Origin: Roseiflexus sp034432635 | GTDB lineage: Bacteria; Chloroflexota; Chloroflexia; Chloroflexales; Roseiflexaceae | Assembly (NCBI GenBank): GCA_034432635.1 | Contig: DAOUBK010000016.1 | Coordinates: forward strand, 1-64,000 | Reading direction: 5' to 3' | Length of the DNA stretch: 64,000 nucleotides | Shown here: in pieces, positions 1 to 8,943 of the stretch | Position numbering within the stretch: the stretch's first letter is position 1 | Layout: the number at the start of each line of letters is the position of its first letter | The notes under the pieces: model-generated | Seen by the model: only the letters and a program-made list of their open reading frames with translations | What the model was told of the DNA's origin: nothing | The model's database searches: none | Made by a program: the position numbers and the translations under genes

Positions 1-100
1 CATCGCTCAGGTCTGTGGGATAGGATTTTCGCTTGTTCTGTTCGGCCATAGTCGAAAATTTACTCGAAAGACCGCTGTTTAGCAATTTTCAGACACACTC
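1..100 (-). mobile_element. End of an IS5-like insertion sequence with partial transposase
   Basis: Only the end of the element lies in the window. On the minus strand an ATG at 49 opens a frame reading MAEQNKRKSYPTDLSD, which resembles the N-terminus of IS5-family (DUF4096-type) transposases; the rest lies beyond the left edge. Upstream of it, the minus strand from 100 begins GAGTGTGTCTGAAAATTG, typical of IS5-family terminal inverted repeats. The next bases, TTAG at 101-104, would suit a short target duplication. The family call rests on 16 residues and one terminus, and the other end cannot be seen. Confidence 0.7.
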
Positions 101-509
101 TTAGACGCTTTGCTCCTTAGGAGAGATGAACGAATAGGCTACCAAAACTACGAAGGGGAGGCAATGCAACCCGGCCTGCGGCTCTGACAACCGTTCATCG
201 TCACGTGACTGCCGGTGGCAGTGTATCATTCAGGCGAAGCTGCGCTCAATCACCTAGCGGCAAGTAAGTAATGCAGAGTCGCGCCTGGTCCTCAGGGGCG
301 CGACCACCTCCAAGCGGAAGCCTCACACCACAGTATCTACTGCCGGTCACCTCATGTGTCGGTTCGACCAGGGCGGCCGCGTGCTCCCTGTCGTGGCGGT
401 CAGCATCTGACCCGGCGTATTAAACGAATTGGATAAAATCGCCCGGCGGTTTGGGCATCGGCGGCGAGCGAAGCGAGTCTGCTGCGTGCCATTGTCTGGC
501 GCAAGAAGT
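101..509. other. Non-coding stretch between the IS end and the hicA remnant
   Basis: About 400 bases with no frame that looks coding on either strand. I see no RNA gene, strong promoter or array. It may be decayed accessory DNA flanking the insertion sequence. Confidence 0.5.
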
Positions 510-734
510 TCACATTTCAAATTCACTCCGTGGCAGCCCTGACTGACGGATGATGGATTGCAGCGTACCAATACGGATTTCGTTATGGTCTGGCACAGGA
601 ACCATTATCGTGTCTTGTGGCAATTTCTTCTGCACAACGATGTGGCTACCGCGTCGGCGCACTTCTACGAAGCCATGTCTGGATAGGATGACACACCTCT
701 ATTCCCAGCCACGCCGGAGGCGATTCCTGGACAT
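510..734 (-). pseudogene. hicA: Broken HicA-type mRNA interferase toxin
   Basis: From about 674 down to a TGA at 510-512 the minus strand encodes a recognisable HicA body: GFVEVRRRGSHIVVQKK, then a stretch with VPVPDHNEIRIGTL and SIIRQSGLPRSEF. This includes the catalytic-type GSH motif of HicA. The N-terminal part does not stay in frame. A TAG at 699-701 lies in this frame, while a neighbouring frame reads GIEVC just before it, as if about two bases were lost near 692. HicA is normally a complete protein of 60-80 residues paired with the HicB antitoxin; no hicB is seen on either side. It is most likely a dead toxin gene, though an internal start giving a shortened product cannot be excluded. 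Confidence 0.6.
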
Positions 735-884
735 TACCACAACCTTGCCCACGGCTACCAATCCGCACGATCGGTTCAGTCCGCCCTGCCGCTGAGAGCA
801 CCCTACTCCTCCCCTGAGCGCCTGACGCCTTCTTACAGGCAACGGCGACGGCAGCGGAAGACACGTCATATCACAGGTTGCGAA

Positions 885-1490
885 TCAGCGATCATGCCGG
901 CGCACGCCGCGCATAAAAATCTCCACCAGACTGTCGGCGGCGCGCTGCGGATCGCTGGGACCGGGCGCGGCGACGTACCACTTATGCAATGCACTCGCCA
1001 GCCCGAAGAAGGCGCGCACCACCGCCTCCGGATCGAGTGCAGGATCGATCTCCCCCTGAGCAATACCCTGTTGCACCAGCGCCACAATGTCGCCGCTGAT
1101 GCGCTGAATATATCCCAGCGCCTCGTCGTGCGTGCAGAGCAGCCGAAAGATCTCCGGCCACGGACCGATGCCCAGGGTGTGCATCTGTACCTGGCGTTGC
1201 AGAATCTGACGCATGATGACGCACAACCGATCCATAGGCGACTGGTCAGCCTGCGACTCGATCAGCGCAATCATCTGCTTCATTTCACGTGTCGCCGCTT
1301 CGATGACCAGTTCGTCCTTGTTGGCGAAATGCGCGTAGAGCGTCGGCTTGGAGATGCCAACCCGCGCCGCCAGTTCGTCCATCGACATAGCGCCGTATCC
1401 CTTTTCCGCCACCAGTTCCTGGGCGGCGTTCATGATTTCTTCACGCAGCGCCTGCTTCTGACGCTCACGAAGTGTCAGGGTCATACTCAT
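885..1490 (-). CDS. TetR-family transcriptional regulator
   Basis: A 201-residue protein with the usual TetR layout: an N-terminal helix-turn-helix DNA-binding domain at about residues 12-60, with the signature MDELAARVGISKPTLYAHF, followed by an all-helical ligand-binding and dimerisation domain. It is divergent from the RND pump genes starting at 1723, an arrangement in which such regulators usually repress the pump and themselves until a ligand binds. A 20-bp near-palindrome at 1516-1535, just upstream of its ATG, is the best operator candidate. The inducing ligand cannot be told from sequence. Confidence 0.9.
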   Translation of the reverse strand: MSMTLTLRERQKQALREEIMNAAQELVAEKGYGAMSMDELAARVGISKPTLYAHFANKDELVIEAATREMKQMIALIESQADQSPMDRLCVIMRQILQRQVQMHTLGIGPWPEIFRLLCTHDEALGYIQRISGDIVALVQQGIAQGEIDPALDPEAVVRAFFGLASALHKWYVAAPGPSDPQRAADSLVEIFMRGVRRHDR

Positions 1491-1515
1491 CCTCTATGCG
1501 ACATCCAGAATGCAT

Positions 1516-1535
1516 ACCAGTGCGTACTCACTGGT
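1516..1535. promoter_or_regulatory. Candidate TetR operator palindrome
   Basis: ACCAGTG at 1516-1522 and CACTGGT at 1529-1535 are perfect inverted repeats around a GTAC centre, so 18 of 20 positions are symmetric. The site lies 26 bp upstream of the tetR start, between the divergent tetR and RND genes, as expected for an autoregulating TetR operator. Binding is inferred. Confidence 0.6.
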
Positions 1536-1572
1536 TGGAGCAGAAAACCTACTGCACGGTCAAAATTCCTAC

Positions 1573-1601
1573 TTGCGCGTAAAGATATTTTACTGTATAG
1601 T
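1573..1601 (+). promoter_or_regulatory. Candidate sigma-70 promoter for the RND operon
   Basis: TTGCGC at 1573-1578, a 17-bp spacer and TATAGT at 1596-1601 form a plausible promoter reading toward the pump gene. The imperfect repeat TACT-GTAT-AGTA overlaps the -10 region and could be a second regulator contact. Confidence 0.45.
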
Positions 1602-1722
1602 AGTTATATTGTAAAGGCGCGACGCGCAACGCGGCGCAGGCGTTGGGACGATGCCCTTCGCCGCGTTCTTGTTGCCCGTCCATATCTGCGACATTCGTGC
1701 GATAACCCGGAGGCAGACGTGC

Positions 1723-4700
1723 ATGGCTATCCAACGACGTGAAGAGAAACTCAACGGCATGCCGATTTCCGATACCTCGATCCGTCAGCCGGTGTTTGTC
1801 ACCATGCTCATGCTGCTGACCATCGTGTTCGGTATTCTGGCATTCCGTTCGTTGCCTGTCAATCTCCTTCCCGACTTCGAAGTGCCGGTGATCGCTGTCA
1901 CCGTGCCGTACCCCGGCGCCGGTCCCGAAAGTGTCGCCGATCAGGTGGCCAAGCCGATCGAGGATGCAGTCAACACCATTGAAGGCATCAAGGACATTAC
2001 CACCAATGCCAGTGAAGGACTGGCGCTTATCATCCTCGAATTCAAGGAGGGAACGGACGTCAACCGTGCCGAACAGGATGTGCGCGAAAAGGTGAATGCC
2101 ATTCGCCCGTCGTTGCCACGCGACGTCCGCGACCCGATCTTCCAGAAGTTCGATCCGAATGCAGCGCCGATCGTTTCGTTCGCCATCGCCAGTACCCAGA
2201 ACCTGTCGCCGCTGGAAGTGCGGCGTATCGTGGATAACGACATCGCGCCGATCATCCAGCGCGCTGAAGGCGTCGGTTCGGTACAGGTCTCCGGCGGTCT
2301 GCAACGGCAGATCAATGTGTTGATGGACCTGGAGAAACTACAGGCTTACGGCATCCTTCCAGTTCAGATTACGCGCTCGTTGCAGCAGGCGAACGTCAAT
2401 CTCGGGCTGGGTACGATCAATGCCGGGGCGCAGGAGATCAACCTGCGCGCGCCGTCGCTGTTGCAGACACCAGAAGACATTGCCAGAATTCAGATCACCG
2501 GTACGCCGTACCGCATTGGCGATGTGACTACCATCGAAGACGGCGTGGCGGAGAAGAAGAGTTTTACCCGTCTCAACGGCGTCGAGGCAATCATTATCGA
2601 TGTGCGCAAGCAGAGCGGCGCTAATACCGTCGCCGTGGCCGATAACGCAAAGGCGGCGCTCGAAAGCGCGCTTGGCGCCCGTACCGATCTGACCTATATC
2701 GTGCCGCGTGACGCTTCCGAAGCCGTGCGCCAGTCAACTATCAGTTCGCTGGAAGAACTGATCTACGCCTCGGTCGCGGCGCTGCTGGTAGTGATGCTGT
2801 TCTTCAGCGGCGTACGCAATATGCTCGTGACTGCTGCGGTACCTGCCGCAATCGCGCTCGTCGGTCTCGTCATCCTGCCCGCAATCGGCATCCCGGTTGA
2901 TAAAGTGATCGTGCTGGCAATAGCCATCGGTTTGCTGGTGGTGTTGACGTTCATCCGCGACCGCAACACGCTGGTGACCATGGCCGGTCTGCCGATCATC
3001 TTGATGGGTACCTTTGCGCTGATGCCACTCTTCGGGTTGTCGATCAATCTGATCACGCTGCTGGCGCTAGCGCTGTGCGTCGGTCTGGTGATCGACGACG
3101 CGATTGTGGTGCGTGAGAATATCTTCCGCCATACGCAACGCGGCGAGACGCCACGCGTCGCTGCCAGCAAGGGTACCGCTGAAGTGGCGCTCTCGGTGGT
3201 GGCGATGACCCTGACGGTCGTTGCTGTGTTCGTGCCGGTGACATTTACGTCTGGCACCACCGGCATCATTTTCAAGTCTTTTGGGATTACGATTGCGGTT
3301 GCCATTCTGCTCTCGCTGGTGGAAGCGTTCATGTTCGCGCCAATGCTCTCCGCTAATCTCTTCCGGCGCCAGAAGGTGCAGCCCCATCCGCACGACGAGG
3401 CGCATTCGCATACCGGCGATGTTGGTCGGGCAGCGCGTCGCCTGCGTGGCATCGATCCGAACCAGGCTGATGCCGGTTTGCTCCACGAAGCGGAAGAAGA
3501 CCCCGGTCCGCTGGGACGCTTCTACGAACGGGTGCTCTCCTGGAGTCTGCGCAGTCTGCGCAATCGCCTGATCGTTATCGCTACTGCGGTTGTCGTGCTG
3601 GTGCTGAGCGTGGTGGTTGCCAGCGGGTTAAAGTTCAGTTTCTTCCCGCAACAGGACGCGGGTGAGTTCCTGGTCGGGTTCGAGTTATCCCCCGGCACGG
3701 CGCTGGTTGAGACCGACCAACTGGCGCGTCGGGCGGAGCAGGTTCTGCTTGCCGATCCCGATGTCGAGTCGGTCATTAGCACGGTTGGCTTTTCCGGCGC
3801 GTCGGAGCGTGCTGAGTTCTTTGTGCGTCTGAAGGACGATGTTCCTACCCGCTTCGTGGAAGAACGTTTGCGCCCGCAACTGGCGTTCCTGCCGAATCTG
3901 ACCTTCGGTTTGCCGTCGATTGGCGTCCCGACCAGCACTGGCGTCACCGGGCGGCAGTTACAGTTGAGCCTGCAAACCACCAAGCCGGTGCAGGACCTGG
4001 CGCCGCTGATCGAGCAGATCAAAGCGGAGATGGCAGCCATTCCAGGTGTGGTCGATATCGACACCAGCTACCGCCCCGGTAAGCCGGAACTGCGCTTTGT
4101 TGCCGACCCGGAGCGCATCGGCGACCTGGGCATCACCAACGATGAGATCGCCGCGTCGGTGCGCGCACTGGTGAATGGCGACCGCGCGACCGTGCTGCGG
4201 CAGGCAGGGCAGGACGTCGATGTTTTCGTGCGCCTCCGTCCCGAGGATCGCGACACGCCGGCGGCGCTCCAGAACATCTCCATTCCGACTCGCAGCGGCG
4301 CCGTTCCACTCACGTCGCTCGGCACGATCGAACTAGCGTCAACGCCGCAGACGATCCGCCGCTTCAACAAACTCAATCAGGTCATCATTGGCGCGAACCT
4401 CCAGGGACGCAACCTTGGCGAAGTGCAGAACGAACTCCAGCAGCGTTTCGAGTCCAAAGGTCTCATTCCGCCGACCGTGTTCGTCTCGTTTACAGGTCTG
4501 GCGCAGCAGCAAACGGAAGGGTTCGAGTCGCTCCTGCTGGCGATGCTTCTGTCGGTGATCTTCGTCTATATAGTGCTGGCGTCGCAGTTTGGGTCATTCA
4601 CCCAGCCGCTGGTGATTATGGTGGCGATGCCGTTCAGTTTTATCGGCGCGTTTCTGGCGCTCCGCCTGATCAACATCGACCTGGACATCACCGGTATGAT

Positions 4701-5256
4701 CGGTCTGATCATGCTGCTCGGTCTGGTGGTGAAGAACTCGATTCTGCTGGTGGACTTCACCAATCGCTTGCGGCGCGCCGGTCTCGACAAGCACGCGGCG
4801 CTCGAACTGGCCGGAGCCATCCGTCTGCGCCCAATCCTGATGACCACCCTGTCGCTAGTGGCAGGCGCGTTGCCGGTGGCTATGGGCATTCACCTGATCG
4901 GCACCGGTGAAGGTGGTGAGTTCCGCAAAGGGCTGGCAACCGTGCTGATCGGCGGGTTGATGACCTCGATGCTGCTGACGCTCCTGGTTGTGCCGACGGC
5001 GTACAGTCTGATGGAGTCGTTCACCGAACGGGTATCGAGCTGGTTCCGCCGCCGCTTCGATCCCGAAGGATGGGCGGAAGAACAGGCGGCTCTTGCGGCA
5101 GAGAGCATGGTTCCCGTCAACAGCAGCGCTGCGGCAGCCGTGCTGTCTGTGCCAAACGTCGGAGCAGTCATTGCATCGCCACATCACGCGGCTTCTGACG
5201 AGCCGAACGGCTATGAAGCAGTGAGTTTACCGCCTGTCCGAAGCGAAGAACGATAG
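1723..5256 (+). CDS. RND-family efflux transporter (HAE1/AcrB type) with an extra membrane hairpin
   Basis: Proton-driven export permease of 1177 residues. ATG 1723 is chosen because GGAGG lies 9 bases before it; a frame opening at 1651 lacks such a site. The first TM helix (VFVTMLMLLTIVFGILAF), the two large extracytoplasmic loops and the TM4 acidic pair in LVIDDAIVVREN fit the family. Both halves are present, the second with its own TM bundle (LLGLVVKNSILLVDFTN). The usual TM2-TM3 hairpin appears twice in a row, at about residues 344-390 and 392-455; both copies share LLVV and RNxLVT motifs, so 14 rather than 12 TM helices are predicted. A His-rich cytoplasmic linker follows near residue 550. 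It is followed by the adaptor gene; no outer-membrane channel gene is present, as expected for a monoderm. Confidence 0.92.
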   Translation: MAIQRREEKLNGMPISDTSIRQPVFVTMLMLLTIVFGILAFRSLPVNLLPDFEVPVIAVTVPYPGAGPESVADQVAKPIEDAVNTIEGIKDITTNASEGLALIILEFKEGTDVNRAEQDVREKVNAIRPSLPRDVRDPIFQKFDPNAAPIVSFAIASTQNLSPLEVRRIVDNDIAPIIQRAEGVGSVQVSGGLQRQINVLMDLEKLQAYGILPVQITRSLQQANVNLGLGTINAGAQEINLRAPSLLQTPEDIARIQITGTPYRIGDVTTIEDGVAEKKSFTRLNGVEAIIIDVRKQSGANTVAVADNAKAALESALGARTDLTYIVPRDASEAVRQSTISSLEELIYASVAALLVVMLFFSGVRNMLVTAAVPAAIALVGLVILPAIGIPVDKVIVLAIAIGLLVVLTFIRDRNTLVTMAGLPIILMGTFALMPLFGLSINLITLLALALCVGLVIDDAIVVRENIFRHTQRGETPRVAASKGTAEVALSVVAMTLTVVAVFVPVTFTSGTTGIIFKSFGITIAVAILLSLVEAFMFAPMLSANLFRRQKVQPHPHDEAHSHTGDVGRAARRLRGIDPNQADAGLLHEAEEDPGPLGRFYERVLSWSLRSLRNRLIVIATAVVVLVLSVVVASGLKFSFFPQQDAGEFLVGFELSPGTALVETDQLARRAEQVLLADPDVESVISTVGFSGASERAEFFVRLKDDVPTRFVEERLRPQLAFLPNLTFGLPSIGVPTSTGVTGRQLQLSLQTTKPVQDLAPLIEQIKAEMAAIPGVVDIDTSYRPGKPELRFVADPERIGDLGITNDEIAASVRALVNGDRATVLRQAGQDVDVFVRLRPEDRDTPAALQNISIPTRSGAVPLTSLGTIELASTPQTIRRFNKLNQVIIGANLQGRNLGEVQNELQQRFESKGLIPPTVFVSFTGLAQQQTEGFESLLLAMLLSVIFVYIVLASQFGSFTQPLVIMVAMPFSFIGAFLALRLINIDLDITGMIGLIMLLGLVVKNSILLVDFTNRLRRAGLDKHAALELAGAIRLRPILMTTLSLVAGALPVAMGIHLIGTGEGGEFRKGLATVLIGGLMTSMLLTLLVVPTAYSLMESFTERVSSWFRRRFDPEGWAEEQAALAAESMVPVNSSAAAAVLSVPNVGAVIASPHHAASDEPNGYEAVSLPPVRSEER

Positions 5257-5348
5257 CATCGAGGTTTCCCGCGCGCAGGTTGCAACCGCGCGAAGGAAGG
5301 AAGAGAAGGGCAATCGACACTAGTCCACACAAAGAGGAGAAGCGTACC

Positions 5349-6782
5349 GTGAAATGTGATCGTGTGATCACAGGCATTGTTGCAGGTTTGACTGCTTTTG
5401 TGCTGGCGGCGTGCGGTGCACAGTCCGCCGCACCTTCACCCACCGTTAGTGCGCCGACGGCAGCTGCGCCGACCGTCGCTGTGCCGACTCTCGTACCGTT
5501 GCCGACCAGTCAACTGATCCAGTTAGGCGTCACTGGCATCGGCGAAGTCAAGAGCGCGCAGGATGCCAACCTGTCGTTCCAGGTGCAGGGCACCGTGGCG
5601 CAGGTATTCGTCAAGGAAGGGGATATCGTCAAGAAAGGCGATCTGCTCGCCATTCTCGATACGCGCGCGTTCGATCAGCAACTGGAGCAGGCAAAAGCGG
5701 CGCTCACCAGTACGCTGGCACAGGAAGCCGCGCTGACCGAAGAGCCGCGCCAGGCAGATCTCAACGCAGCGCGCGCCGCAGTCGCGCAGGCGCAGGCGGC
5801 GCTCGAGGCGCTGCAACGCGGACCGAAGGAGCAGGACATTCGTATGGCAGAAGCGGCGCTGGCAGCGGCTGAAGTCAATCTGCAGGCTACCCGCGACCGT
5901 CTCTCGTTCGCCAAAACCCAGGCTGAGATCCAGGTGGAACAGGCAGTGGCAGCGTTGACTCAGGCGCAGGCGCGCTATGCGCAGGCGAAGTACAACTGGG
6001 AGTATGCGCGCGATACCGGCAACGACCCGATCGTGCCCGAAGTTGCGGCGCCCAACGGTCAGCGTGTGCCCAACAAACTGAGCGATGGGCAGCGCGAAAA
6101 CTACTACGCCCAGTTCGTCCAGGCGGAAGCCGGCTTGCGCCAGGCGGAAAAAGCCGTCGAACTGGCAGTGAAGGGCGCCGAGAGCGCACGTCAGGCAGAG
6201 GTGAACGGCATTCAGGCGGCGGAAGCGCAGGTCGAGCAGGCGCGCCTGACCCTCGAAAAACTCCGGTTGCCACCCGAACCGGATCGGCTTGCGGCAGCCA
6301 GGGCAGCGCTGGCGCAGGCGCAAGCCCAGGAAGCGCGCGTGATTCCCGATCCGCGCGAGTCGCAGAAAGCCGCAGCGCGTGCGGCTGTGGAACAGGCGCA
6401 GGCAGCATTGACACTGGCGCAGATCAATCGTGAACGCGCCGAACTGCGCGCGCCGTTCGATGGCATCATCTCGATCGTCTCCATCGATCCCGGCGATCCG
6501 AGCGTAACCCAGGGGCTGCCGGCAATCCAGATCGTCGATATGAGCAGCCTGTACATCGATGTCCAGATCAGCGACACGGATATCGTCCGCGTGCGTGAAG
6601 GGCAACCGGCGAAGGTGTCAGTTAGCAGCATTCCCGACCGTGAGTACACCGGCAAAGTCGAATATATTGCTCCAACTGCGACAGTGCAGGGATTGTCGCG
6701 CAGTTATCGGGTGCGCATTGCGCTGGACGATATCACCGGGTTGCGTGCCGGCATGAGCGCACGGGTCGATATTCTGGAATAG
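5349..6782 (+). CDS. HlyD/RND membrane-fusion adaptor lipoprotein
   Basis: A 477-residue adaptor partner of the upstream pump. GTG 5349 is chosen because GAGGAG lies just before it and because it places a lipoprotein signal (GLTAFVLAACG) at the N-terminus, predicting a lipid-anchored protein on the outer face of the membrane. A proline/alanine-rich linker follows, then a biotinyl-lipoyl-like half (VFVKEGDIVKKGDLLAILD), a long Ala/Gln-rich alpha-helical hairpin of heptad character (about residues 100-355), the second lipoyl half (LRAPFDGIISIVSIDPGD) and a beta-barrel domain. The hairpin is long for the family, which may suit a pump without an outer-membrane channel. It is co-transcribed with the pump (92-bp gap). 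Confidence 0.9.
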   Translation: MKCDRVITGIVAGLTAFVLAACGAQSAAPSPTVSAPTAAAPTVAVPTLVPLPTSQLIQLGVTGIGEVKSAQDANLSFQVQGTVAQVFVKEGDIVKKGDLLAILDTRAFDQQLEQAKAALTSTLAQEAALTEEPRQADLNAARAAVAQAQAALEALQRGPKEQDIRMAEAALAAAEVNLQATRDRLSFAKTQAEIQVEQAVAALTQAQARYAQAKYNWEYARDTGNDPIVPEVAAPNGQRVPNKLSDGQRENYYAQFVQAEAGLRQAEKAVELAVKGAESARQAEVNGIQAAEAQVEQARLTLEKLRLPPEPDRLAAARAALAQAQAQEARVIPDPRESQKAAARAAVEQAQAALTLAQINRERAELRAPFDGIISIVSIDPGDPSVTQGLPAIQIVDMSSLYIDVQISDTDIVRVREGQPAKVSVSSIPDREYTGKVEYIAPTATVQGLSRSYRVRIALDDITGLRAGMSARVDILE

Positions 6783-6805
6783 AGTTGTTTCCGGCTTCAT
6801 TGCTG

Positions 6806-6840
6806 AAGAGGCGTTGCCCGGCAACGTCTCTTCTTGTTAG
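6806..6840 (+). terminator. Rho-independent terminator after the RND operon
   Basis: A 13-bp stem (AAGAGGCGTTGCC pairing with GGCAACGTCTCTT, one mismatch) with a very short loop, followed by CTTGTT. It lies 24 bp after the adaptor stop codon. Confidence 0.7.
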
Positions 6841-6993
6841 GTAAAACTCTAACAAAAGATTAGTGCGCGCGCGCCGCCCTTCCCGTTATCATGGAATAAG
6901 AAGACATTCCGGTTCGGTGTAGCGCGCTGCCGGTGTGGAGCGATCTACACGGGGCGGCGCGCGCGATCTTCTGAAGATGCTGGAGCACACGGT

Positions 6994-8877
6994 ATGACTG
7001 CTGAAACTGAAGCCACAACCCACGCACCCACGGCGGTGCCGTTCCGCGCCGAAGTGCGTCAGTTGCTCAATATTCTGGCGCATTCACTCTACACTGATCG
7101 TGAAATCTTTCTGCGCGAGTTGATCTCGAACGCTTCCGACGCACTCCATCGGGTGCAGTTCGAGATGGTGACCAATCAGCAGGTGCGCGACCCGGACATC
7201 GACCTCGAAGTTCGGATCAGCGTCGATAAGGACGCCAAAACGATCACGATCAGCGACACCGGTATCGGGATGACCCGTGAGGAACTGATCGAGAATCTGG
7301 GAACGATTGCGCACTCCGGCACACGCGCCCTGATCGAACATCTCGAAGAAGCGCAACGCTCGAACATCATCGGTCAGTTTGGTGTCGGCTTCTACTCCGC
7401 ATTTGTTGTCGCCGATGAGGTGACTGTGATCTCGCGCTCTTACCGTCCCGATGCCGCGGCGGCACTCTGGCGTTCACAGGGCGGCGAGAGTTTCGTCGTC
7501 GATGCTGCCGAACGTGAGCAGCGCGGCACAACGATCATACTCAAACTGAAAGAAGAGGCGCACGAGTTCGCCGATGATTGGCGCCTGCGCCAGATTGTTC
7601 GCCGCCACTCGAACTATGTCGCTTTCCCGATCTACATCGGTAACGAGCGCGTGAATGAGTCGACCGCCCTCTGGCGGCAACAGCCGCGCAGCGTCGAGCA
7701 GTCGCAGTACAACGAGTTCTACCGCCAGATGACCTTCGATTACGAAGACCCGCTCCTGGCGGTGCATTTCTCATCCGAAGCGCCGCTCGATCTGCACGCC
7801 ATCCTGTTCGTGCCCGCGAAACGTGAGCGTGGTCTGATCGAACGGCGGATGGAAGGGAAGATCCGTCTCTACTCACGCAAGGTACTGATCCAGGAAGAGG
7901 CGAAAGATGTGCTCCCGCCATACTTCCGTTTTGTCGAGGGTGTGGTGGACAGCGAGGATCTGCCGCTCAATGTGTCGCGTGAAGGCGTGCAGCGCGATAC
8001 CGGACCGAACCGCGACCCGGTGTTGCAGCGGATCAAGAAGTCGCTGACCAACCGCCTGACGAAAGAACTGGTCGAGCTGGCTGAGAAGGATGCGCAAAAG
8101 TACGCAACTTTCTGGAATGAGTTCAGCCCGTTTATCAAAGAAGGGGTCGCAACCGATCCGCTGGCGCGCGACGATCTGTTGCCGCTGTTGCGTTTTCACA
8201 CCACCAGATCGGGCGATCAACTGGCGTCGCTCGCCGAATATAAGGTGCGGATGGTCGAGGGGCAGAAGGAGATCTACTACGTGCTCGCCGCCGACCTGGA
8301 GAGCGCGCGCCGCAGTCCGCATCTCGACGCCCTGACCGACCGCGGGATCGAGGCGCTGCTGCTCTACGATGTGATGGATAGTTTTATGCTCAACGGGTTG
8401 CGCGAGTACCAGGGGTTGAAACTGCGCAATGTGGACGACCCGAACCTTGCGTTGCCGGGTGAAGCACCGGTGCCCGACGTTTCGATCAGCGATGAACAGT
8501 TCACCCGACTGGTGAATGCCTTCAAGGAAACGCTCGGCGAGCGTGTCGTATTGGTACGCGCGTCGAATGTGCTGCGCCACAACCCGTTGCGTCTAGTGTC
8601 GCCGGAGGACCAGCAGTACAACCGTGAGATGGCACGGGTTCAACGCATCCTGGACCGTGATTTCAAAGTTCCGCCGAAGATCGTCGAGTTGAACCGCGGC
8701 CATCCGCTGATTGTCGATCTGGCGCGCCTGGTGGAGTCGGGGAGCGACGCGACGCTGGTGCGGCACCTGATTGAGCAAATGTACGACAGTGCGCTGTTGC
8801 TCGAAGGCTTGCATCCCAACCCCGCCGATATGGTCGGGCGCATTCAGGCGTTGATGGAAGCCGCTGCGCGCAGGTAG
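6994..8877 (+). CDS. htpG: Molecular chaperone HtpG (Hsp90)
   Basis: ATP-dependent cytosolic chaperone of 627 residues, the usual bacterial length. The N-terminal GHKL ATPase domain shows the canonical motifs: ELISNASDALHRVQFE with the catalytic Glu and Mg-binding Asn, DTGIGMT, GTIAHSGT and GQFGVGFYSAFVVAD. The middle domain contains the LPLNVSRE element that carries the ATP-contacting Arg, and the C-terminal dimerisation domain ends near RIQALMEAAAR. The gene stands alone between two terminators. I find no CIRCE element upstream, so HrcA control is not indicated. Confidence 0.97.
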   Translation: MTAETEATTHAPTAVPFRAEVRQLLNILAHSLYTDREIFLRELISNASDALHRVQFEMVTNQQVRDPDIDLEVRISVDKDAKTITISDTGIGMTREELIENLGTIAHSGTRALIEHLEEAQRSNIIGQFGVGFYSAFVVADEVTVISRSYRPDAAAALWRSQGGESFVVDAAEREQRGTTIILKLKEEAHEFADDWRLRQIVRRHSNYVAFPIYIGNERVNESTALWRQQPRSVEQSQYNEFYRQMTFDYEDPLLAVHFSSEAPLDLHAILFVPAKRERGLIERRMEGKIRLYSRKVLIQEEAKDVLPPYFRFVEGVVDSEDLPLNVSREGVQRDTGPNRDPVLQRIKKSLTNRLTKELVELAEKDAQKYATFWNEFSPFIKEGVATDPLARDDLLPLLRFHTTRSGDQLASLAEYKVRMVEGQKEIYYVLAADLESARRSPHLDALTDRGIEALLLYDVMDSFMLNGLREYQGLKLRNVDDPNLALPGEAPVPDVSISDEQFTRLVNAFKETLGERVVLVRASNVLRHNPLRLVSPEDQQYNREMARVQRILDRDFKVPPKIVELNRGHPLIVDLARLVESGSDATLVRHLIEQMYDSALLLEGLHPNPADMVGRIQALMEAAARR

Positions 8878-8887
8878 TCGCAGGAAA

Positions 8888-8920
8888 GGAGAGACGGCTG
8901 CGTACCGTCTCTCCTCTCTT
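8888..8920. terminator. Terminator hairpin shared by htpG and the convergent glycosyltransferase gene
   Basis: A perfect 10-bp stem, GGAGAGACGG with CCGTCTCTCC, separated by seven bases and followed by TCTCTTCT on the plus strand. The opposite side has a short A-rich stretch, so it may also act on the leftward gene ending at 8944. Confidence 0.8.
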
Positions 8921-8943
8921 CTATCGAGTGTTTCCCTGCTTCC

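Noticed and set aside
5523..6605. Long minus-strand open frame opposite the adaptor gene
   Set aside because: It is antisense to a clear HlyD protein with strong codon bias. The translation is Arg/Leu/Cys-rich, with no domain and no ribosome site.
6840..6993. CIRCE or other heat-shock operator before htpG
   Set aside because: No TTAGCACTC-N9-GAGTGCTAA pattern; only a weak GTTAG-N8-CTAAC repeat is present.
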